A DNA stretch of 6,082 bases from an uncultured Neisseriaceae bacterium (lineage in GTDB: Bacteria > Pseudomonadota > Gammaproteobacteria > Burkholderiales > UBA11063). The notes below the pieces were generated by a model. It made no database searches and was not told the DNA's origin. It worked only from the letters and a program-made list of their open reading frames with translations. The DNA lies in assembly GCA_903891375.1 (NCBI GenBank), contig CAITEL010000226.1:1-6082 (forward strand), given 5' to 3'. The translations under genes were made by a program, and so were the position numbers. Positions 1 to 5,473 of the stretch are shown here, piece after piece; the first letter of the stretch is position 1; every line of letters starts with the position of its first letter.

Positions 1-263
1 AAAACTAATTGTGATTTTGAATTTTGACTTAAAAATCCTGTTGTAGAGACATATTTTTCTAACAACTTTGTGCTCAAAGATTCATCAGCACACAGCATAA
101 CACAGTAAATTCTACATTTTATTTCAAGACTTACACTATACTCAATTTGCCGTGACATATGCTCAAGTACAAATGATATAACAGGTGTCTTATGTATTGT
201 ATATTTTACTGGATATACCTTTGCTATTTTTCCACTTATTTTAGTTTCGTTACATAACTCCAT
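1..263 (-). CDS. priB: PriB, primosomal replication protein N (3' end cut by window edge)
   Basis: This is a partial gene: 87 codons are visible, running off the left edge without a stop. PriB is a small OB-fold single-strand DNA-binding protein that joins PriA and DnaT in replication restart. The visible protein starts MELCNETKISGKIAKVYPV and contains SFVLEHMSRQIEY (residues 30-42), which lines up with CQFVLEHRSVQEE of E. coli PriB; the preceding ISGKIAK matches its LSGTVCR strand. It ends near GFLSQNSKSQLV, where E. coli PriB has GFISCHKAKNGLSKMVL. Outside these blocks it is quite divergent. The ATG at 263 is the only ATG before an in-frame stop 24 bp upstream, and no strong Shine-Dalgarno precedes it, so translation is probably coupled to rpsF, which ends 21 bp before it. 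The order rpsF-priB is the usual gammaproteobacterial arrangement, with rpsR and rplI expected beyond the edge. The identity rests on motif plus position and is fairly secure. Confidence 0.86.
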   Translation of the reverse strand, partial: MELCNETKISGKIAKVYPVKYTIHKTPVISFVLEHMSRQIEYSVSLEIKCRIYCVMLCADESLSTKLLEKYVSTTGFLSQNSKSQLV

Positions 264-284
264 TAATAATAATTTAACTAATTC

Positions 285-623
285 TTACATTAAAGATTTA
301 GTCTTTTCTTCTTTCATAAATACTGATGGTTCAGTAATCGCAGTTTTTCTAACAGTAACTAAATTACGTAAAACTGCATCATTAAATTTGAAAGCATGAT
401 TCAATTCTTCTAATAATTTATTGTCTGCTTCAATGTTCATCAGAACATAATGCGCTTTATGTAACTTTTCGATAGGATAAGCTAAATGTTTACGACCACA
501 ATCCTCAAGGCGGTGAATTTTACCATTATGTTCGGTAATTATTTTTTTGTATCTTTCGACCATCTGACCTAACTGTTCGCTTTGATCTGGATGAACTAGG
601 AATACGATTTCATAATGACGCAT
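285..623 (-). CDS. rpsF: 30S ribosomal protein bS6
   Basis: This encodes bS6, a protein of the 30S platform that binds 16S rRNA as a heterodimer with bS18. The 112-residue protein begins [17 protein letters not shown] and carries the family's central block from about residue 37 ([20 protein letters not shown]) to AHYVLMNIE, then [12 protein letters not shown] at 79-89. The acidic C-terminal tail common in enterobacteria (about 131-135 residues) is replaced by a short tail, [16 protein letters not shown]. Residue 42 is Cys where most relatives have Trp (EDWGRR). The start is supported by a strong AAGGAGT at 628-634, five to six bases before the ATG. A promoter (754-783) and a leader of about 120 bases with an inverted repeat precede it, and priB follows after 21 bp, so it is the first gene of the ribosomal operon. 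Confidence 0.98.
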   Translation of the reverse strand: MRHYEIVFLVHPDQSEQLGQMVERYKKIITEHNGKIHRLEDCGRKHLAYPIEKLHKAHYVLMNIEADNKLLEELNHAFKFNDAVLRNLVTVRKTAITEPSVFMKEEKTKSLM

Positions 624-627
624 GAAT

Positions 628-690
628 ACTCCTTACGGTTAAAACATCTCTCGTCCATGCAGTAAAAACAATTGTTTTCACAACGAGAGA
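628..690 (-). promoter_or_regulatory. rpsF leader hairpin and ribosome binding site, candidate bS6:bS18 autoregulatory element
   Basis: In the rpsF leader an 8-bp inverted repeat, TCTCTCGT (647-654) with ACGAGAGA (683-690), encloses an inner palindrome AAAACAATTGTTTT (665-678). Between this hairpin and the start codon lies ACCGTAAGGAGT, so a CCG (636-638 in reverse) sits directly beside the Shine-Dalgarno (628-634). In many bacteria the bS6:bS18 complex is known to repress its own mRNA by binding a leader structure that carries an unpaired CCG mimicking its 16S rRNA site. The seen parts (hairpin, CCG, adjacent RBS) fit that idea, but I have not folded the RNA, and the CCG is not clearly placed in the consensus fold. 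Confidence 0.45.
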
Positions 691-753
691 AAGGTTATAT
701 TTGTCTAAAATTTGGCATGTAAGTAGTTACCCACAAACATACCAAAGGACGCA

Positions 754-783
754 ATTTTAACATAAAATCGATAAGCTTTGCAA
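754..783 (-). promoter_or_regulatory. Candidate sigma70 promoter for rpsF-priB
   Basis: On the minus strand TTGCAA (778-783) is followed by an 18-bp spacer and TAAAAT (754-759). The -10 is preceded by TGT, giving an extended -10 (TG one base before the hexamer). Transcription would start near position 747 and give a leader of about 120 bases containing the inverted repeat described for rpsF. The elements are close to consensus and are placed upstream of the first gene of a ribosomal operon; the AT-rich background makes chance matches possible. Confidence 0.6.
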
Positions 784-894
784 AATTTGTTTGCTTTTTT
801 GAATTATAGTATACTTAAGTACCTAGACACATGTTATCAGGTATTTTATTTAAGGATATTTATGTCCTTTAAATTTAATAAGGGCAATGTTTAG

Positions 895-914
895 ATCCCA
901 GCCTACGCTGGGAT
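895..914. repeat. Small REP-like palindrome (ATCCCAGC - 4-nt loop - GCTGGGAT)
   Basis: A perfect 8-bp inverted repeat with the loop CTAC is followed on the plus strand by GACA, so the minus strand reads GTCATCCCAGC and then its mirror. The hairpin is much richer in G+C than its surroundings. Hairpins of the form GTCAT-CCC...GGG-AT are common dispersed intergenic repeats in many proteobacteria, so this is probably one copy of a genome-wide family. It begins 31 bases after the stop of the M13 peptidase gene. Neither side has a T-run, so it is not a standard intrinsic terminator, though it could protect the 3' end of the message. Confidence 0.65.
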
Positions 915-945
915 GACAAATGTCTGAAAATTTATGGCTTGGTAC

Positions 946-3003
946 TTACCAGATTGATACTCGATCATTTGGTTTTAAGTACATTTTATCACCAGACTCC
1001 ACATTAAAGGCTCTATAGAAGCCATCTTGATTACTCAAAGCTCCGTCACACCTAAAACGTGCAGGTGAATGCGGATCTGTTTTAAGATATTCTAGCTCTT
1101 GTTGCTTACGTGTTATACTTTTCCACACTTGTGCCCACCCCATATAAAGCCTTTGGTCTCCCGTTAAATTATTAATTACTGGAGGATTTTTACCAGCTAG
1201 GGACAAATGATACGCTTTATACGTAATGGCAAGACCAGAGTTATCAGCAATATTTTCACCTAACGTTAGTTCACCATTCACATAATACCCAGTAACAGGG
1301 CTATAACCATTGTATTGTTTTACTAATTGAGTGGTTTTCTCCTTGAATTTTTTTCTATCTTCAGCAGTCCACCAATTACGTAAATTACCTTTTTCATCAT
1401 ATTGACTACCTTGATCATCAAAAGCATGGCTTATTTCATGGCCTATTACCGCACCAATACCACCATAATTAACGGCATTATCGGCTAACACATTAAAAAA
1501 TGGCGGTTGCAATATAGCTGCAGGGAACACAATTTCATTTAACTCAGGGTTATAGTAAGCATTTACTGTTTGCGGTGTCATTTCCCATTCACTGCGATCA
1601 ATTGGTTTACCTAATTTATTTATATTGCGATAATATTCAAAATCATTAGAATTTCTGACATTAGTTATTAAATCACCTTTAACTACTATTAATTTAGAAT
1701 AATCACGCCATACGTCTGGGTAACCAATCTTTAACATCATTGTTGCTAGTTTTTTTGACGCTTCTAATTTCGTGGCCTTACCCATCCAATCTAATGATTC
1801 AATACTTAAATTATATTCAGTTATAAGATTATTTACTAATTCTTTCATTTTTTTCTTATTTTCTTCGGGAAAATATTCTGCAACATATAATTTACCTAAA
1901 GCATAACCCATATTTCCCTCAACAAATCCTACACCTCGTTTCCATCTTGGCGCTTGTACTGGAATCCCTTTTAATGTACTGCCATAAAAAGCAAAGCTTC
2001 TATTTGCATATTTACTGGATAATAATGACGCCGAACCGTTAAGAACTTGCCATTTAAAATAAGTCTTCCATGCAGATAATGGGGTGTTGTTTATTATTTT
2101 ATCAAGAGCTTGCAAATAACTTGGCTGACTTACTATCAAGTATGTTATTTTATCATTCAAGTTGGCTTTTAATAAATATTTATCCCAAGAATAGTCAGGC
2201 ATCAACGAATGTAATTGTTTAATACTATATTTGTTATACGTTTTTATTGGGTCACGATTTTCAACCTTTGTCCATTGAATATTAGCTAGCTCAGTTTCTA
2301 GTTTTAATATAATCTTCGCATTAGTTTGTGCATTTTTATCCCCAGACATAGTAAGCATATCAACCATGTAAGCTTCGTACTTGGTTCTTATATTTTTTAA
2401 ATTATCGTCTTTCATATCTAGATAATAATCTCTATCTGGTAAGCTTATACCACTTTGACCTATATCAACTATCATTTTTGTTGAATTTTTTGCGTCTTGA
2501 TGAATACCAATATCATATGGTGAATTTACCCCTACACGATTAAAATAAGCAATCATTTCGGGAATTTGACGAATGCTAGTTAAAACATCTATTTTTGCAA
2601 ACTCTGGTAGTAGTGGTTTAATATCCAGTGAATTTAGTGCAGATTCATTCATATAGCTATCATACAGATAAATAATTTTTTGTTCATTCGAGTTATCAGC
2701 TATATTTTTATTGTTATTAAGATTGGTAATTATACCATGTAACTGGTTGATGCTGTTTTCACGCAATTCATAAAAAACACCCCACGAAGACTTGTCCTCA
2801 GGTATCTTTGCTGTATTTAACCATTTACCATTTACATAAGAATAAAAATCAGTTTGCGGTAAAATTGATTTGTCTATATTGTTATAATCAATTCCACTGA
2901 TAATACTAGATGACTCCGAAGTTGTATTTAGTTTAACCTCTGTGGCAAGTGCTGAACTAATGACAAACATCGACATCATAGTATAAATTATCTTTCTTTT
3001 CAT
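946..3003 (-). CDS. pepO: M13 family zinc metallopeptidase, secreted (PepO/neprilysin-like)
   Basis: This is a complete 685-residue protein, a typical length for bacterial M13 endopeptidases, which cleave oligopeptides using one zinc. Residues 1-20 form a Sec signal peptide (MKRK, hydrophobic core, then ALA before TEVKL) with no lipobox, so a periplasmic or secreted enzyme is expected. The N-terminal M13 domain starts with DFYSYVNGKWL (52-62). The catalytic domain shows the substrate-binding NAYYNP (481-486), the zinc site HEISH (H522, H526; catalytic E523), and GENIAD (zinc ligand E583, D587 next to it). HSPARFRCDG (645-654) matches the conserved late His/Arg region, and the chain ends in the family's usual Trp. 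No motif residue is missing. The start is fixed by AGGAGG (within 3011-3017) eight bases before ATG. It stands alone between parB and rpsF, with a mobile-looking inverted repeat in its leader. The natural substrate cannot be told; the symbol is by family resemblance. Confidence 0.95.
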   Translation of the reverse strand: MKRKIIYTMMSMFVISSALATEVKLNTTSESSSIISGIDYNNIDKSILPQTDFYSYVNGKWLNTAKIPEDKSSWGVFYELRENSINQLHGIITNLNNNKNIADNSNEQKIIYLYDSYMNESALNSLDIKPLLPEFAKIDVLTSIRQIPEMIAYFNRVGVNSPYDIGIHQDAKNSTKMIVDIGQSGISLPDRDYYLDMKDDNLKNIRTKYEAYMVDMLTMSGDKNAQTNAKIILKLETELANIQWTKVENRDPIKTYNKYSIKQLHSLMPDYSWDKYLLKANLNDKITYLIVSQPSYLQALDKIINNTPLSAWKTYFKWQVLNGSASLLSSKYANRSFAFYGSTLKGIPVQAPRWKRGVGFVEGNMGYALGKLYVAEYFPEENKKKMKELVNNLITEYNLSIESLDWMGKATKLEASKKLATMMLKIGYPDVWRDYSKLIVVKGDLITNVRNSNDFEYYRNINKLGKPIDRSEWEMTPQTVNAYYNPELNEIVFPAAILQPPFFNVLADNAVNYGGIGAVIGHEISHAFDDQGSQYDEKGNLRNWWTAEDRKKFKEKTTQLVKQYNGYSPVTGYYVNGELTLGENIADNSGLAITYKAYHLSLAGKNPPVINNLTGDQRLYMGWAQVWKSITRKQQELEYLKTDPHSPARFRCDGALSNQDGFYRAFNVESGDKMYLKPNDRVSIW

Positions 3004-3030
3004 AAAACGTCCCTCCTAATAATTAATATG

Positions 3031-3136
3031 TATACTTAGCACAGTCATCATTTGAGGTTTTTGATAAGCGACGCCGTGTACAATAGTCCATCATGAGCGA
3101 AATCGAAAAGCTCAAATGATGACCGTGCTAAGTATA
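3031..3136. mobile_element. 106-bp MITE-like imperfect inverted repeat
   Basis: The left arm (3031-3056, starting TATACTTAGCAC and ending CATCATTTGAG) and the right arm (3111-3136) are reverse complements over 26 bp with one mismatch (A3043 against C3124, which becomes a G-U pair in minus-strand RNA). Pairing continues inward for nine more positions with two mismatches (3057/3110 and 3062/3105), leaving a loop of about 36 bases (3066-3101). Both ends are TATA/TA, as expected for an insertion at TA. There is no coding capacity. The size, long terminal repeats and TA ends are those of a non-autonomous miniature element; Neisseria Correia elements have the same architecture but different ends. 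It could instead be a large regulatory hairpin. Only one copy lies in this window, so mobility is inferred. Confidence 0.62.
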
Positions 3137-3165
3137 TTATAAAGTATTTAAATTTTAATCTTTAA
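3136..3165 (-). promoter_or_regulatory. Candidate promoter for the M13 peptidase gene, overlapping the inverted-repeat edge
   Basis: On the minus strand TTAAAG (3160-3165), an 18-bp spacer and a perfect TATAAT (3136-3141) form a sigma70-type promoter. The -10 abuts the outer base of the inverted-repeat element, and the start point would fall near 3129, inside its right arm. The leader would then be about 125 bases and hold most of the hairpin, leaving the AGGAGG of the peptidase gene unpaired just outside it. The -35 is weak and the surrounding DNA is very AT-rich, so the call is tentative. Confidence 0.4.
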
Positions 3166-3177
3166 TTGTGGTTATGT

Positions 3178-4059
3178 TCATGAGAAACAATTTAATAAAT
3201 TATCTAATTCATCCAAAGAAGAGTACGTAATAGTCACTCTACCATTGCCTTGATTATTGTGTTTTATATTAACCATCATGCCTAACTTATCGGCAATTTG
3301 AGTTTCTAATTTGCTTATATTTGGATCATGACGTTTAACTGCTACCGTTTTTGTATTATTAACTGATTCTTCATTTTTTAGTAACGTTGTCACATATTTC
3401 TCAACTTGACTGGTTGTTAAAGATTTATCAATAACTTCTTGAGCCACCGTCAATTGCAAATCATTAGGTAGCGATAACAATGCTCGTGCATGCCCCATAT
3501 CTATATCACCCGCCATTAGCATCACTTGTACCGCATCACTTAAATTTAATAACCGTAAAATATTCGTGATATGACTTCTCGAACGTCCAGTTATTTTAGC
3601 TAGTTCGTCATGTGTTAGACTAAATTCATCAATTAGCCTCTTATAACCACAAGATTCTTCAATAATATTTAAGTCTTTTCTTTGAATATTTTCAATTAAG
3701 GCTACCGCTAAAGCCTCTTCATCAGTTAATTCTTTTATTATCGCTGGTATTTTATTTAATTTTGCAATTTTACAAGCACGTAAACGTCTCTCTCCAGCAA
3801 TTAATTCGTAACCATTACCCAATTTTCTAATAACAACTGGTTGAATCACACCATTTTGTAGAATAGAGTTAGCTAGTTCTTGTAAACTTTCTTCATTAAA
3901 TGTTTTGCGTGGTTGGTACTTCCCTGGTTTGATTTTATCTATAGCAATTTCTTGCAAAGTGTTTTCATTAACACTATCATCCATTGTAGTTGCAACCGAA
4001 ATGTTTGATGCTGACAATAACGCATCTAAACCTTTACCCAAACCTTTTAGTTTTACCAT
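3178..4059 (-). CDS. parB: ParB, chromosome partitioning protein (Spo0J family)
   Basis: The 293-residue ParB is of normal length for a chromosomal copy. ParB loads at parS sites, spreads as a CTP-dependent clamp and stimulates ParA. It begins MVKLKGLGKGLDALL, the N-terminal ParA-contacting signature, followed by a variable linker. The ParB/Srx CTP-binding domain shows GKYQPRK (46-52), GERRLRA (89-95) and ENIQRKDL (123-130). A helix-turn-helix for parS recognition lies at about 148-170 (LTHDELAKITGRSRSHITNI), followed by GHARALL (189-195). The C-terminal dimerisation domain occupies about 245-293. All key motifs are intact. The start lies 3 bp after the parA stop, with GGGGGT about ten bases upstream inside the end of parA, so translation is probably coupled. 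No good parS copy was found in the window. Confidence 0.97.
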   Translation of the reverse strand: MVKLKGLGKGLDALLSASNISVATTMDDSVNENTLQEIAIDKIKPGKYQPRKTFNEESLQELANSILQNGVIQPVVIRKLGNGYELIAGERRLRACKIAKLNKIPAIIKELTDEEALAVALIENIQRKDLNIIEESCGYKRLIDEFSLTHDELAKITGRSRSHITNILRLLNLSDAVQVMLMAGDIDMGHARALLSLPNDLQLTVAQEVIDKSLTTSQVEKYVTTLLKNEESVNNTKTVAVKRHDPNISKLETQIADKLGMMVNIKHNNQGNGRVTITYSSLDELDNLLNCFS

Positions 4060-4062
4060 GAC

Positions 4063-4839
4063 TCAATTACCCCCATCATTGAATATTTTGCAGATTTCTT
4101 GTGCTAATGCTATATATGCAACCGAACCAGCAGCCGACTCATCAAGAATCACTGCGGCAATACCATGGCTTGGAGCCTCAGCTAAACGTACATTTCTAGG
4201 GATAGCTGTTTTAAACACTTTACCATTAAAATGTTTACTTAATTCCTCAGAAACTTGGATAGCTAGGTTATTGCGACTATCAAACATGGTACGAATTAAA
4301 CCTAATAATTCTAACTCTGGGTTAATTCCGTTTTTTAATCGATTAACTGTATTTAATAAATCAGTTAAACCCTCTAATGCATAGTATTCACATTGAATCG
4401 GCACAATTAATTTATGCGCAGCAGATAAGCCATTTAGAGTTAGTAAACTCAAAGATGGCGGACAATCAATTAATACCATATCATAATTTGGCGACACTTC
4501 AGTTAGAGTCTCTTTTAAACGATACTCCCGATGAGAGCTATTGACTAATTCAATCTCCGCACCAGCTAAGTCTCGATTCGCTGGTAATATATCAAAGCCA
4601 CAACTGTCAGATTTTATAATCACATCAGTAATTTTACTTTGTTTAGTTAAAACATCATAAATTGAAACTTTTAACTCCGTTTTTTCTATACCACTCCCAG
4701 TTGTCGCATTAGCTTGAGGATCTAAATCTACTACTAATATTTTTTTACCACTTAAGTGGAGGCTACTTGCAAGATTTATCACACTTGTAGTCTTACCCAC
4801 CCCACCCTTTTGATTAGCAATTGCTATTATGTTTTTCAT
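4063..4839 (-). CDS. parA: ParA, chromosome partitioning ATPase (Soj family)
   Basis: ParA is a DNA-bound ATPase of the deviant Walker A family that drives ParB-parS complexes apart. The 258-residue protein is the short form with no N-terminal helix-turn-helix domain, as in chromosomal Soj rather than P1-type plasmid ParA. Visible motifs are the deviant Walker A KGGVGKTT (11-18, signature K11 and catalytic K16), Walker A' VDLDPQAN (37-44), Walker B MVLIDCPPSL (121-130, D125) and the family block NVRLAEAPSHG (216-226). The ATG lies inside the end of rsmG, with a 26-bp overlap in another frame, and has only a weak purine stretch upstream, so translation likely depends on ribosomes finishing rsmG. 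parB follows after 3 bp. Nothing is missing or broken. Confidence 0.97.
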   Translation of the reverse strand: MKNIIAIANQKGGVGKTTSVINLASSLHLSGKKILVVDLDPQANATTGSGIEKTELKVSIYDVLTKQSKITDVIIKSDSCGFDILPANRDLAGAEIELVNSSHREYRLKETLTEVSPNYDMVLIDCPPSLSLLTLNGLSAAHKLIVPIQCEYYALEGLTDLLNTVNRLKNGINPELELLGLIRTMFDSRNNLAIQVSEELSKHFNGKVFKTAIPRNVRLAEAPSHGIAAVILDESAAGSVAYIALAQEICKIFNDGGN

Positions 4840-5473
4840 TAGTTTTTATCTTTACTAAAAAGCGTAAATCTGTAGTATTCGGAATCTTAACTTTTATTGT
4901 TTCACAGTCATAATCTATGATTTTTGTGATTTCTGTTGCAGTTTTCTTACCTTTCATGGCTAAAAAATAACCATTAGGTGACAATAAATGATTAGTTAAA
5001 CTAACAAACATCTGTAAATCAGCAAATGCTCTTGAAGTTATAATATCAAATTTTTTAGTCGGGTAAAAGCCCTCTACCCGAGAATTTTCAACCATTAGAT
5101 TTTTCAAACCTAGTTCAATCGCTATTTGTGTTAAAAATGTAGTTTTTTTCTTGTTACTATCAAGTACTGTTATAGGTAAGTTATTGAAACATATAGCCAG
5201 TATAATGCCTGGCACCCCCATACCACTACCCACATCAATAATATTACCATTAAAAGCCGTGTCAGTTAAATACTTAACTAAAGTTAAACCATCTAATATA
5301 TGATATTTTAATACCTCATCTGGTTTTGTAATTGCAGTTAGATTATATGATTTATTCCACTTCAATAACATATCTTTATAAAGGATTAACTTATCAATGA
5401 GCATATCCGTAGTTATAAGACATAACTCATTTACCCCTAATATTAATTGCTCTTTGAAAGCGTCATGAACCAT
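4814..5473 (-). CDS. rsmG: RsmG, 16S rRNA (guanine527-N7)-methyltransferase
   Basis: RsmG (formerly GidB) uses S-adenosylmethionine to make m7G527 in 16S rRNA of the 30S subunit. With the start chosen here it has 219 residues, near the family norm (207 in E. coli). It shows KWNKSYNLTAI (38-48), the SAM-binding loop IDVGSGMGVPG (79-89), acidic D105 in VLDS, SRVEG (131-135), SRAFADL (147-153) and MKGKK (173-177), all hallmark blocks. An ATG 33 bp further upstream (5506) would add MIQLLVGKNIL, which has no counterpart in relatives. The chosen ATG has GGAAAG (5483-5488) nine bases before it, the other has no clear ribosome site. The gene overlaps the end of the HAD gene by 11 bp and runs 26 bp into parA, so all are probably co-translated. 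Confidence 0.95.
   Translation of the reverse strand: MVHDAFKEQLILGVNELCLITTDMLIDKLILYKDMLLKWNKSYNLTAITKPDEVLKYHILDGLTLVKYLTDTAFNGNIIDVGSGMGVPGIILAICFNNLPITVLDSNKKKTTFLTQIAIELGLKNLMVENSRVEGFYPTKKFDIITSRAFADLQMFVSLTNHLLSPNGYFLAMKGKKTATEITKIIDYDCETIKVKIPNTTDLRFLVKIKTNEKHNSNC

Larger units (their letters stand above)
624..945. other. 322-bp intergenic region between the M13 peptidase gene and rpsF
   Basis: No gene is visible here on either strand; the longest reading frames are only a few codons and lack ribosome binding sites. Reading in the direction of transcription (right to left), the region holds a REP-like palindrome (895-914), a weak hairpin with AAGGA/TCCTT plus TTT/AAA arms and one bulge (849-873), and a 10-bp palindrome TACTTAAGTA (812-821) next to a lone TATAAT-like box (803-808 in reverse). 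The rpsF promoter (754-783) and the structured rpsF leader come last. No hairpin followed by a T-run was found after the peptidase stop, so the end of that transcript is not evident. Confidence 0.7.

Noticed and set aside
727..735. DnaA-box-like TTACCCACA in the rpsF leader, and TCATCCACA at 5524-5532 in the HAD gene.
   Set aside because: Each differs from TTATCCACA by one base, they are isolated, and there is no cluster or AT-rich unwinding array. Not an origin.
801..822. Short similarity between this site (reverse TAAGTATACTATAA) and the right end of the inverted repeat at 3031-3136 (TAAGTATATTATAA), as if it were a remnant end.
   Set aside because: The match is 13 of 14 but almost all A/T, and a rough estimate puts about one such match by chance in a window of this length and composition.
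803..831. Possible second rpsF promoter (reverse TATAAT at 803-808) overlapping the palindrome TACTTAAGTA (812-821).
   Set aside because: No -35 hexamer is found at 16-18 bp and there is no extended -10. The promoter at 754-783 is much better.
849..873. Hairpin that could terminate the M13 peptidase transcript.
   Set aside because: The stem is weak and bulged, and it is not followed by a T-run in the minus-strand direction.
3175..3189. parS-like sequence TGTTCATGAGAAACA at the parB stop codon.
   Set aside because: It resembles TGTTTCACGTGAAACA only if a gap is allowed, and at 15 bases the dyad and central CACGTG are lost. Probably chance.
3905..4384. Plus-strand open frame of 159 codons opposite the parB/parA junction.
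   Set aside because: It lies antisense to two genes with intact family motifs, has no recognisable domain and no good ribosome site. It is a shadow frame.
4898..4913. parS half-site TGTTTCAC inside rsmG.
   Set aside because: The left half is perfect but the right half (AGTCATAA) matches at only two positions, so it cannot be a ParB site as seen.
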